Origin: Candidatus Desulfovibrio intestinavium
GTDB lineage: Bacteria > Desulfobacterota > Desulfovibrionia > Desulfovibrionales > Desulfovibrionaceae
Assembly: GCA_019118345.1 (NCBI GenBank)
Contig: DWZD01000044.1
Coordinates: 1-49,036, forward strand
Direction of reading: 5' to 3'
DNA length: 49,036 bases
The position numbers were made by a program, and so were the translations under genes. The first letter of the stretch is position 1. Every line of letters starts with the position of its first letter. Shown piece after piece: positions 8,422-15,872 of this stretch. The notes under the pieces were generated by a model. It was not told where the DNA came from. It saw only the letters and a program-made list of their open reading frames with translations, and made no database searches.

Positions 8422-8835
8422 ATGAGCATTTCCAGCAGCATGCACATCGGGGCCTCGGCCCTCACCGCATTTGGCGCGGATATGCAGACCGTGGCCCACA
8501 ACGTCGCCAACGTCAATACGGCCGGCTTCAACCCCCAGCGTGCGGCATTTGCCGATGTGTCCGGCAACAGGGGCACGCGCCTTGATACGGTTTTTCAGGG
8601 CGGCGGCCTGGCCGGGCAGGAAGGCACGCGCATTTCCTACGAAGAGTTGCGGCAGCGCGCCCGGGATATGGGCGCCGATGCCGGGACGCCGCTGGAAAGC
8701 CTTTTTCCCAGCGGTACGAGTCTGGAACGGGAAATGGCGAATCTGGTCGAACTGCCCCACACCTATGAGGCCAATGCCCAGGTCGTCCGAACGGCGGACG
8801 ACATGCTGGGCGTCATTCTGGACATGACGGCCTGA
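8422..8835 (+). CDS. Orphan flagellar basal-body rod family protein (FlgC-like)
   Basis: 137 residues, starting after GGGAG. The N-terminus has the rod/hook family signature (ASALTAFGADMQTVAHNVANVNTAGF form) and the C-terminus has the heptad-like LVELPHTYEANAQVVRTADDML that closes FlgB/C/F/G/E proteins and packs in the rod. Length and lack of a middle domain fit FlgC rather than FlgG or FlgE. It stands alone, away from other flagellar axial genes, between folE2 and a peptidoglycan hydrolase-type lipoprotein. True FlgC genes normally lie with flgB and fliE, so this is probably a second, divergent copy with a special role or an evolutionary offshoot. Confidence 0.75.
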   Translation: MSISSSMHIGASALTAFGADMQTVAHNVANVNTAGFNPQRAAFADVSGNRGTRLDTVFQGGGLAGQEGTRISYEELRQRARDMGADAGTPLESLFPSGTSLEREMANLVELPHTYEANAQVVRTADDMLGVILDMTA

Positions 8836-8851
8836 GTTCGTGATCATCCTG

Positions 8852-8889
8852 CGGGATCTTCCCGTTTTTTCAACCCGCGCAAGCGGGTT
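8852..8889 (+). terminator. Terminator hairpin(s) after the rod-like gene
   Basis: CGGGA/TCCCG (8852-8864) is followed by six T residues (8865-8870). A second perfect stem, AACCCGC/GCGGGTT with a GCAA loop (8872-8889), lies just before the next gene's ribosome site and could act on its translation. Confidence 0.5.
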
Positions 8890-8909
8890 TAGCCTTGTTT
8901 GGAGAAAGA

Positions 8910-9881
8910 ATGCGTCAGGCACTCAACCTGCTGCCCCTCCTTTTGATTTCTGTCATGTTCCTTGGCTGCACCGCCCGCAAGCCCAAGGATGAGGATCTGC
9001 TGATCCGCTATCGCTCCAATGTGGAAGCCTCCCTGAAACAGGAACAGGATGCGCGGGACAGCGCATCCGGGCAGAACGTGGTCAGGATGGCCCGCTCCGC
9101 CATTGGCACCCCCTATGTGCCGGGCGGCCGCAAACCCGGCGGTTTTGACTGCTCAGGTCTGGTGCAGTGGGCCTATCAGAGCGTGGGGGTCAAACTGCCC
9201 CGCACGGCACGCGAACAGTCGGTCATCGGTCAGCGCATCATGCGCGTGGAAGATATGCGCGCGGGGGATATTGTGGCCTTCCGGCATCCCCGGCGCGGCT
9301 ATCATACCGGCATCTACGTCGGCGACGGCAAGTTCGTGCACAGCCCGCGGCGGCGCAGCTCGGTCAAGATCAGTTCGCTGAGCGATCCCTACTTCAATAC
9401 GACCTTTCTGGGGGCGCGGCGGGTGTCCATGAGCGGGGCCAGCGGCGAGGATCTGGTGGCGCAGGCCGAAAGCCGCATGGAACAGTACACCGAGGAACGC
9501 ATGGTGCGCGACATGGAGCGCTCCCGCGCATCGCGCCAGAAAGCGACCGCCGAATCCCGCAAGAAAAGCCGGGACAAGGCGCAATCCGCCCGCCAGGGCA
9601 AGAAAAAGGACTCGGTGAGCAAGCCGTCCGAACAGCGCAAGAAGACCCAGGCGCGCGCGTCTTCCCAGAGCAAGAAGAGCAAGGAAAAGGCCCGCTCGTC
9701 CTCGGCGCGCAAGAAGGAAAAGGCCCGCGCGTCTTCCCAGGGCAAGACAAGCAAGGAAAAGGCCCGCGCATCCTCGGCGCGCAAGAAAAAGAGCGCCTCA
9801 GCCCCGAGCGCGGGAAAGGGCAAGGCCTCTTCCCGCTCGTCACGCGAAAAATCTTCGTCCAAAACCAGGAAAACCTCATAA
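8910..9881 (+). CDS. NlpC/P60 lipoprotein with a long lysine/serine-rich tail
   Basis: 323 residues from the ATG at 8910, preceded by GGAGAAAG; a TTG 15 bases upstream is less likely. A lipobox (VMFLGC, Cys20) predicts a lipoprotein. Residues ~55-165 form an NlpC/P60 cysteine peptidase domain: Cys81 in FDCSGLVQW, His132 in HTGIYVG and His144 as third residue. Such enzymes cleave peptidoglycan stem peptides. From about residue 200 the protein becomes an extremely basic repeat tail built of KKSKEKARSSSARKKEKAR-like units, reiterated at the DNA level around 9640-9800. The tail would bind anionic polymers or cell wall. The terminator upstream and the position after a flagellar-rod paralogue suggest its own promoter. 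Confidence 0.85.
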   Translation: MRQALNLLPLLLISVMFLGCTARKPKDEDLLIRYRSNVEASLKQEQDARDSASGQNVVRMARSAIGTPYVPGGRKPGGFDCSGLVQWAYQSVGVKLPRTAREQSVIGQRIMRVEDMRAGDIVAFRHPRRGYHTGIYVGDGKFVHSPRRRSSVKISSLSDPYFNTTFLGARRVSMSGASGEDLVAQAESRMEQYTEERMVRDMERSRASRQKATAESRKKSRDKAQSARQGKKKDSVSKPSEQRKKTQARASSQSKKSKEKARSSSARKKEKARASSQGKTSKEKARASSARKKKSASAPSAGKGKASSRSSREKSSSKTRKTS

Positions 9882-9923
9882 GGCTTTTCTTCATCTACCC
9901 CACCGTCAACAAAGTGAGGTCAC

Positions 9924-10439
9924 ATGCTGCCTTCCCTTAGCCCCGTTGAAGTGTATAAACGCCTGGAGGCCGGTGAAGTGCGTCTGGTTGACGTGCGTGA
10001 AGCCGACGAGCTGGCCGCCGTGTCCATCCCCGGCGCGGAAGCCGCTCCGCTTTCGGCCCTGCCCTTCCTGAACCTGCCGCCGTCTTCGACGCAAAAGCCG
10101 GTTGTCTTCCTGTGCAATTCCGGTTCGCGTACCCGCGCCAATGCCGATGTGCTCGAACGGGTGGCCGCCGGCCCCGCCTGGCAGATGCTCGGCGGCATGA
10201 AGGCCTGGGAAAAGGCCGGCTTGCCGGTGGTGCACGGCGAAAAGGCCGTGCTGCCCATGAATCGGCAGATTCAGGTGGCCGCCGGTTCGCTGGTGCTGCT
10301 CAGCCTGCTGCTGTCCTGTCTGTCGCCCCTCTTTATCTGGGTCACCGCCTTCGTGGGGGCGGGCCTCATTTACGCCGGCCTGACGGGCGTCTGCGGCATG
10401 GCCAAGCTGCTGGCCAAAATGCCCTGGAACAAGAAATAG
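9924..10439 (+). CDS. Rhodanese-domain protein with C-terminal membrane hairpin (YgaP-like)
   Basis: 171 residues after GTGAGG. Residues 1-115 are a single rhodanese domain with the active-site Cys64 in CNSGSRT, a six-residue loop as in sulfurtransferases; LVDVREADEL is the usual N-terminal strand. Two hydrophobic segments follow (about 122-165) in the arrangement of the DUF2892 domain of E. coli YgaP, a membrane rhodanese that is S-nitrosylated or carries persulfide. It likely handles sulfane sulfur at the inner membrane, which would suit a sulfur-metabolising anaerobe. Confidence 0.85.
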   Translation: MLPSLSPVEVYKRLEAGEVRLVDVREADELAAVSIPGAEAAPLSALPFLNLPPSSTQKPVVFLCNSGSRTRANADVLERVAAGPAWQMLGGMKAWEKAGLPVVHGEKAVLPMNRQIQVAAGSLVLLSLLLSCLSPLFIWVTAFVGAGLIYAGLTGVCGMAKLLAKMPWNKK

Positions 10440-10570
10440 GCACGCTCAGACCGCACGCGAGCGGATCGCGCGCGTCAGATGCGGAATTGCGGAGGGGCCG
10501 CCGTCAGGGCTGGCCCCTCTTTTTGCAGGCAGGGCCTCCTTCGGGGCGGTCAGACGAGGGATGCGGAGGC

Positions 10571-11602
10571 ATGTCGGCAGGTTCTTCCTCTCTGGTTCGC
10601 GGGCGTCTGGCGCCCAGCCCCACGGGCTTCCTGCACCTCGGCAATGCCTGGGCCTTTCTGCTGGCCTGGTGGGCGGCGCGCAGTGCGGGCGGGCAGGTTG
10701 TCCTGCGGCTGGAAGATATCGACCCGCAGCGCTCGCGGCCCGAATATGCCGCGGCCATTCTCGAGGATCTGCGCTGGCTGGGGCTGGACTGGGACGAGGG
10801 GCCGCTGCCGGAAACGGGCGGAGAGGGCGCCCAATTCGCTGAGCGCGGCCCCTGCGGGCCGTATGTGCAGAGCCGCTGCACCGCCTTCTACACTGAGGCC
10901 CTGCGGCGGCTGGAGGCGCTCGGTTGTCTTTATCCCTGCTTTTGCACCCGCAAGGAACTGCGGGCGCTGGCCGGAGCGCCGCACATCGACGACGCGGGCG
11001 CGCCCTATCCGGGCACCTGCCGCCGCCTGACGCCCGCAGAGCGCGCCGCCCGACAACGGGCCGGCCATCGGGCCTGTCTGCGCGTTCACGGGCCGGATGG
11101 GGTCATGGCCTTTGACGATCAGCTGCGGGGGCCGCAACGGCTGCGTCTGGAAGACTGCGGCGGGGATTTTGCCGTGCAGCGATCCGACGGCGTCGTGGCC
11201 TATCAGCTGGCCGTGGCGGTGGATGACGGCAGGATGGGCATCAATCAGGTGGTGCGCGGTCGGGATATTTTGCCGTCCACCCCGCGTCAGATTGCCCTTC
11301 TGCGGCTTTTGGGCTATACAATTCCGACATATGCGCATGTTCCCCTGCTCTGCGATGCGGACGGGGAGCGGCTGGCCAAGCGGCATGCGAGCCTTGCCCT
11401 GCGCAGTTTGCGGGCAGAGGGCGTCGCCCCGGAGCGTATCGTCGGCCTGCTGGCCTGGCTGGCGGGCGTCAATCCGTCCCGCCGCCCTCTGCGACCGGTG
11501 GAGGCGCTGCGACATTTTCATCTGGATGCCCTTCCCGGAGACGATATCCGGCTTGATGCGGCCATGCTGGACAGCTTGCGCCGTGCCGCGCCGAACCCCT
11601 GA
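10571..11602 (+). CDS. gluQ: Glutamyl-Q tRNA(Asp) synthetase
   Basis: 343 residues from the ATG at 10571 after GGAGG. It is a stand-alone paralogue of the GluRS catalytic core that activates glutamate and attaches it to queuosine in tRNA-Asp. Visible motifs are the HIGH-type APSPTGFLHLGNA near residue 25, a zinc ligand set (CFC followed by YPGTC), VDDGRMGINQVVRGRDILPST typical of the family, and RLAKRH in place of KMSKS. There is no anticodon-binding domain, which separates it from true GluRS. The gene is followed 23 bases later by a small unknown gene. Confidence 0.93.
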   Translation: MSAGSSSLVRGRLAPSPTGFLHLGNAWAFLLAWWAARSAGGQVVLRLEDIDPQRSRPEYAAAILEDLRWLGLDWDEGPLPETGGEGAQFAERGPCGPYVQSRCTAFYTEALRRLEALGCLYPCFCTRKELRALAGAPHIDDAGAPYPGTCRRLTPAERAARQRAGHRACLRVHGPDGVMAFDDQLRGPQRLRLEDCGGDFAVQRSDGVVAYQLAVAVDDGRMGINQVVRGRDILPSTPRQIALLRLLGYTIPTYAHVPLLCDADGERLAKRHASLALRSLRAEGVAPERIVGLLAWLAGVNPSRRPLRPVEALRHFHLDALPGDDIRLDAAMLDSLRRAAPNP

Positions 11603-11625
11603 CAGTAAACGCTTTTGGAGGAAGT

Positions 11626-11994
11626 ATGGTGCTTGAGCAGACTTTTCTGGACACGGTTTTTCCCGCTGAGCGGACGGATGCCTTTTTTGATGCCCTGTTC
11701 GGCGGCGCGGAAGAGGGCGCCTACGATATCCGGCTTGTCTGCCGGCAGGTGAATGAAAACAGGGCGGATCTGGCCTTTGAACTGCACCAGCGTCCGGGAA
11801 AGTGTCTGGTCTGCAATCTGACCTATGGCCTGCCGCAGGTTTTTCAGCGTCATCCCGTGCTGAACGTGGCCGGGGTGGCCCGGGCTGTGGCCGAAAAGCT
11901 GGGCTGGTCGGACAAGAGTCCGTGGAAACTGGGTTCCACGCAGGAGATCAGCCGCGAATTGCATTGCATCCCCTTTGTCATTGAACGCGCCTGA
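11626..11994 (+). CDS. Small conserved-looking protein of unknown function
   Basis: 122 residues after TGGAGGAA. I do not recognise a domain. The sequence is soluble-looking with mixed alpha/beta character: an N-terminal helix with TDAFFDALFGGAEEGAYDIRL, a central strand pair with ADLAFELHQRPGKCLVCNL, and a C-terminal ELHCIPFVIE strand. It has three cysteines, of which two form CLVC, a possible metal or redox pair. Strong ribosome site, typical base usage and tight linkage to gluQ argue that it is real. Confidence 0.75.
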   Translation: MVLEQTFLDTVFPAERTDAFFDALFGGAEEGAYDIRLVCRQVNENRADLAFELHQRPGKCLVCNLTYGLPQVFQRHPVLNVAGVARAVAEKLGWSDKSPWKLGSTQEISRELHCIPFVIERA

Positions 11995-12320
11995 GGCAGC
12001 TGTCACACCGGGCGTCAAGCCGGCGGACGGACACGCTGGGCCTCGGTGAGCCGCCGCCCCTGCGCTGCGCGTGCCGTCGGGCCACGCGCGGCGGAACCGG
12101 GCCTGGGCGGGCTTTCGCGCGTCCGGGCTGATATCCTTTGCCGGTTGCCGCGCGATGGGGGCAAATGACGGTCATCCCGCCGCAACGCCGTGACCGCGTT
12201 CGCCGTTCGGGGCTGCGCCCGACCGGGGGAAGCGGCGCGCTTCCGCCGGCTTTCGCGGCCCGCGAGGCCCACACCCTGATGCCGTTTGCCCGCGACCGTG
12301 CGAAGCCGCAGGAGTTTTTC
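11995..12320 (+). other. 326-base GC-rich intergenic stretch
   Basis: I see no gene, RNA or convincing promoter here. Open frames on both strands are explained by the high GC content. Confidence 0.5.
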
Positions 12321-13466
12321 ATGATCACGCCGCCTTCCCGTCTGGAAAACAACGCCTTTCTCGGCCTGCTCTGCGTTGCCAGCCTGGCCTTCCTCTGGAT
12401 GATCAGGCCGTTTTTCGACGACATCTTCTGGAGCATCGTCATTGCGCTGCTGTTCATGCCCTTGCGGCAGATCCTGCGGCGGCGCGGCCTCGGCCCCAAT
12501 ATGGCCTCGCTGTGCACGGTGCTGGTCAGTCTGGCTTTCATCATCCTGCCGGCGGGCTACCTGCTCTATACCTGCCTGAGCGAACTGGCGCAGCTGTATG
12601 CCCGTTTGTCCGGCAACAGCGGCGAGATCAATGAAATGGTGGACAAGCTGCGGCAGGCGCTGCCCGCCGTGGTGGAATGGCTGGAAAAATTCGGCTACGG
12701 GCCGGAAAAGATCAAGGCCGCGCTTTCCTCCACCGCCGTGACGGTCAGCGGCTATCTGGCCCGGCAGACCATGAGCATCGGCGGCGGGACGGTCAACTGG
12801 TTCATTGATCTGGCCATTGTGCTGTATCTGGCCTTCTTTCTCCTGCGCGACGGCGAGCGCATCCGCGCCCTGCTCATTCGGGCCATGCCGTTCGGGGATC
12901 ATCGCGAGGAGCTGCTGTTCGCCCGCTTTGCGCTCATGCTGCGGGCCACGGTGCGCGGCACCCTGCTGGTGGCCATTGTGCAGGGCACACTGGGCGGCAT
13001 CATCTTCGCCGTGCTGGGCCTGCGCGCGCCGGTACTCTGGGGCGTGGTCATGACCCTGCTCTCGCTCATTCCCGTGGTGGGCGCGGCCGTGGTCTGGCTG
13101 CCCGCGGCCGTGTATCTGCTGCTTACCGGGGAATATGTGTCCGGGGTGGTGCTGCTGGCCTATGGCGTCTGCGTCATCGGCCTGGCGGACAACGCCCTGC
13201 GCCCCATTCTGGTGGGCCGGGACACCAAGTTGCCGGATTTCATGGTGCTGCTGTCCACCCTGGGCGGCTTTGCCCTCTTCGGTCTCGACGGCTTCATTAC
13301 CGGGCCGGTGCTGGCGGTGCTCTTTGTGACGCTCTGGCAGATTTTCATGGAAGAATTCTGCCCCGAAGCGGGGGGCACGCAGGTCGGGGAGGGGGCTGCC
13401 GCGCCTGATGCTGCCGACGGGGCCGGTGCAGAGCCGAGGGACGAATCCTCCTCTTTTTCCTCATGA
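12321..13466 (+). CDS. AI-2E / PerM family membrane permease
   Basis: 381 residues from the ATG at 12321 after GCAGGAG; the upstream extension of the frame is not protein-like. Seven to eight hydrophobic segments occur, with an N-terminal pair, a long soluble amphipathic stretch around residues 90-150, and a C-terminal block with LLSLIPVVGAAVVWLPAAVYL and DNALRPILVGR, both hallmark motifs of the AI-2E transporter family (TqsA, PerM, YdiK). Members export quorum signals or act as Na+/H+ antiporters; the substrate cannot be told here. The last ~35 residues are a polar Ala/Glu/Ser tail. Confidence 0.9.
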   Translation: MITPPSRLENNAFLGLLCVASLAFLWMIRPFFDDIFWSIVIALLFMPLRQILRRRGLGPNMASLCTVLVSLAFIILPAGYLLYTCLSELAQLYARLSGNSGEINEMVDKLRQALPAVVEWLEKFGYGPEKIKAALSSTAVTVSGYLARQTMSIGGGTVNWFIDLAIVLYLAFFLLRDGERIRALLIRAMPFGDHREELLFARFALMLRATVRGTLLVAIVQGTLGGIIFAVLGLRAPVLWGVVMTLLSLIPVVGAAVVWLPAAVYLLLTGEYVSGVVLLAYGVCVIGLADNALRPILVGRDTKLPDFMVLLSTLGGFALFGLDGFITGPVLAVLFVTLWQIFMEEFCPEAGGTQVGEGAAAPDAADGAGAEPRDESSSFSS

Positions 13467-13508
13467 AGCGTTTTTCTCTACCTGTGCAAGATGGTGCCGG
13501 AGGCCGAC

Positions 13509-14840
13509 ATGTCGTCAGCGCGTGATCATTTTTCTTCCCGTCTGGGCGTTCTGGCCGCCACCCTCGGCTCCGCCGTGGGCCTGGGCAATATCTGGAAATT
13601 TCCCGCGCTGGTGGGCCAGAACGGCGGCGCATCCTTTCTGCTGGTCTATATTCTGGCCACGCTCTGCATCGGCCTGCCGCTCATGATCGTGGAACTGTCC
13701 ATCGGCAGGGCCGGAAGGCGCAACGTGGTGGGCGTCTTTCGCGTCATTGCCCCGAAAAGCGGCTGGTGGCTCATCGGCCTCGGCGCGGTGATCAGCTGCG
13801 TGTTCATTCTGGGCTTTTATTCGGATGTGGCGGGCTGGGTCTTTGCCTACATTTTCAAGGCTGCCACCGGCGGCGCGGCCACAACCGATCCGGCGGCGGC
13901 GCAGGCGGCTTTCGCCAGGCTGACGGGCGATCCCGTGGCCGCGCTGGGCTGGCAGTGGCTTGTCCTCATCCTCACCGGGGCCATCATCATGCGCGGGGCT
14001 TCGCAGGGCATCGAAAAGGTGACCCGCATCCTCATGCCGCTGCTCTTTCTTCTGCTGGTCGGCATCTGCCTGCGCAGCCTGACCCTGCCCGGCGCGGGAG
14101 AGGGCCTGCGCTTTCTCTTCATGCCGCAATGGGATCGCATTTCCGGCGACGTGATCCTCATGGCCATGGGGCTGGCCTTTTTCAAAATGTCCGTGGGCAT
14201 GGGCTGCATGCTCATCTATGGCAGCTATTTCAAGGAGGATGTGCATATCCCCTCTGTGGCCCTGCGGGTCATGGTCTGCGATCTGCTGGTCTCCCTGCTG
14301 GCGGGCATTGCCATCTTTCCGGCGGTGTTCAGCTTTGATTTTGCGGTGGAGCAGGGGCCGGCACTGCTGTTCATGACCATTCCGGCGGTTTTTGCCTCCC
14401 TGCCGGGCGGCAGTTTGCTCACGACCGTCTTTTTCTGCCTGTCCGCCATTGCCGCCACCGGGGCCATCCTGTCCCTGCTGGAAGTGCCGGTCTCCTGTCT
14501 GGCCGAGCGCTTTTCCTGCTCGCGCACCCGGGCGGTTCCCCTTGTGCTCGCCGGGCTGATGCTGCTGGGCGCGCCGGCCACGCTCTCGCTGGGCATCTGG
14601 CAGGATGTGCGCGTGTTCGGCCTGACCTTCTTTGATGCCTACGATGCCCTGTCTTCCATGATCCTCATGCCGGTGTGCGGCATTGCCACCAGCCTGTTTG
14701 TGGGCTGGTTCTGGCCCGAGAGGGCGGCGCTGGCCGCCCTGGGCAACGACAGGGCCGCGCGGACGGTGCGCCTGCTCTGCCGCAGCCTGACCCCGCTGCT
14801 CATTCTGCTGGTTTTGCTGCACGGCCTGGGCCTTGTCTGA
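13509..14840 (+). CDS. Sodium:neurotransmitter symporter family (NSS) transporter
   Basis: 443 residues; the ATG at 13509 has GGAGG six bases upstream, better than the ATG at 13491. The first helix carries GSAVGLGNIWKFP with GQNGGASF following, the sodium- and substrate-binding signature of the LeuT-fold NSS/SNF family. About eleven to twelve helices follow, as in other bacterial members. It would import an amino acid or related amine with sodium. It follows the AI-2E permease by 42 bases and is the last gene before tRNA-Thr. Confidence 0.93.
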   Translation: MSSARDHFSSRLGVLAATLGSAVGLGNIWKFPALVGQNGGASFLLVYILATLCIGLPLMIVELSIGRAGRRNVVGVFRVIAPKSGWWLIGLGAVISCVFILGFYSDVAGWVFAYIFKAATGGAATTDPAAAQAAFARLTGDPVAALGWQWLVLILTGAIIMRGASQGIEKVTRILMPLLFLLLVGICLRSLTLPGAGEGLRFLFMPQWDRISGDVILMAMGLAFFKMSVGMGCMLIYGSYFKEDVHIPSVALRVMVCDLLVSLLAGIAIFPAVFSFDFAVEQGPALLFMTIPAVFASLPGGSLLTTVFFCLSAIAATGAILSLLEVPVSCLAERFSCSRTRAVPLVLAGLMLLGAPATLSLGIWQDVRVFGLTFFDAYDALSSMILMPVCGIATSLFVGWFWPERAALAALGNDRAARTVRLLCRSLTPLLILLVLLHGLGLV

Positions 14841-14885
14841 GCCGCAGAACACTGTCCGCCCGGACACGGGGGCAGAAGTTTTCGC

Positions 14886-14914
14886 TTGACAGGGCAGCCC
14901 CTTTGGGGCATTGT
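14886..14914 (+). promoter_or_regulatory. Promoter of tRNA-Thr
   Basis: Perfect TTGACA (14886-14891), 17-base spacer, weak CATTGT (14909-14914), ending ten bases before the tRNA. The same TTGAC(A/G)-N17 arrangement precedes all three tRNA genes in the window. Confidence 0.6.
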
Positions 14915-14923
14915 TCCAGATGC

Positions 14924-14999
14924 GCCAGCTTAGCTCAGTTGGTAGAGCAGCTGATTCGTAATCGGCAGGCCAAGAGTTCAAGTCTCTTAGCTGGCTCCA
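14924..14999 (+). tRNA. tRNA-Thr (anticodon CGT)
   Basis: 76-base cloverleaf with a perfect seven-base acceptor stem (GCCAGCT / AGCTGGC), anticodon loop TTCGTAA, T loop TTCAAGT and an encoded CCA end. Confidence 0.97.
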
Positions 15000-15007
15000 G
15001 AGAAAAC

Positions 15008-15043
15008 AAGGACTTGCGGGTAAGACCGCGAGTCCTTTTTTCG
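15008..15043 (+). terminator. Terminator of tRNA-Thr
   Basis: A 12-base stem with one G-T pair (AAGGACTTGCGG with CCGCGAGTCCTT), six-base loop and T tract. Almost the same hairpin, preceded by the same AGAAAAC, follows tRNA-Lys at 38034-38067 on the opposite strand. Confidence 0.9.
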
Positions 15044-15281
15044 TATCTGGCAGAAGGGCCTGTGCTGTTACCGCATCGTTTTTGCCGCAGGGCGGAAGCA
15101 GCAATGGCAACCGGAGAAGATGACAGGCAGGAAAAGCGTCCGGAAGAGGAAGCCGCGCTCACGGCTCAGCGCTGCATGGCGGAATGACATATGACGGCGC
15201 ACGGACTCGTCGGCGGCGTGGGGCGGCATTGCCTCCACGCCGGCCGTTCATGAGGGCTGGCGAGGGGCGTCAGGGACGCGG

Positions 15282-15809
15282 TCATGCCGGACAAAGCAGG
15301 GGGGCCTGTCTGTCCTTTTCGGAAAGAACAGGATGGGCCACCGGCCAGTCGATGCCGAAGGCGGGATCATCCCAGCGATACGCTCCTTCGTCCCCGGGGC
15401 AGTAATAGTCCGTGCATTTGTAGTGGAAATGCGCGATTTCGCTTGTGACGACAAAACCGTGCGCCAAGCCCGGAGCAATCCAGAGCTGCCACTGATTTTC
15501 CTGCGTCAGTTCCACGCCGTACCAGTGCCGGAACGTCGGCGAGTCGGGGCGAATATCCACCGCGACATCAAAGACGCTGCCGAGCGAAACGCTGACAAGT
15601 TTGCCCTGGGGGCGGGTTTTCTGAAAATGCAGGCCGCGCAGCACGCCATAGGTCGAGCGCGAATGATTGTCCTGCACAAAGGGGAGCGTGATGCCCGCTG
15701 CTTCATAGCGTTCCTGCTGCCAGGTTTCCACAAAATAGCCGCGTGCGTCCCCGTGAATGACGGGTTTGATCAGCAAGACGCCGTCAATGCCGGTTGTGAC
15801 AATTTCCAT
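15282..15809 (-). CDS. rfbC: dTDP-4-dehydrorhamnose 3,5-epimerase
   Basis: 175 residues from the ATG at 15809, with AAAGGAG upstream; the 15 earlier in-frame codons have no ribosome site. It catalyses the third step of dTDP-L-rhamnose synthesis. The cupin barrel shows VQDNHSRSTYGVLRGLHFQ with the catalytic His61, VDIRPDSPTF, and GLAHGFVV, all family hallmarks. Length is normal. It is the last gene of the minus-strand O-antigen locus; the partners rfbA, rfbB and rfbD are not in this window, so they must lie elsewhere or the product is another 6-deoxyhexose. Confidence 0.93.
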   Translation of the reverse strand: MEIVTTGIDGVLLIKPVIHGDARGYFVETWQQERYEAAGITLPFVQDNHSRSTYGVLRGLHFQKTRPQGKLVSVSLGSVFDVAVDIRPDSPTFRHWYGVELTQENQWQLWIAPGLAHGFVVTSEIAHFHYKCTDYYCPGDEGAYRWDDPAFGIDWPVAHPVLSEKDRQAPLLCPA

Positions 15810-15872
15810 CGCAAAACTCCTTTTAGGGGGGCGCACCTTTCGGGCATGGCGCAATGAGCCTTCCGTGCCGGG

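Noticed and set aside
9640..9800. Possible CRISPR or minisatellite from repeated units
   Set aside because: The repeats are in frame inside the lipoprotein tail, vary in length and have no unique spacers. No CRISPR array was seen anywhere.
11995..12320. In-frame extension of the AI-2E permease to 12138
   Set aside because: The added residues are not membrane or family-like, and GCAGGAG marks the ATG at 12321.
13515..15110. Long open frame antisense to the symporter and across tRNA-Thr
   Set aside because: It runs through a tRNA and its terminator and yields Gln/Gly/His-rich nonsense; an effect of GC content.
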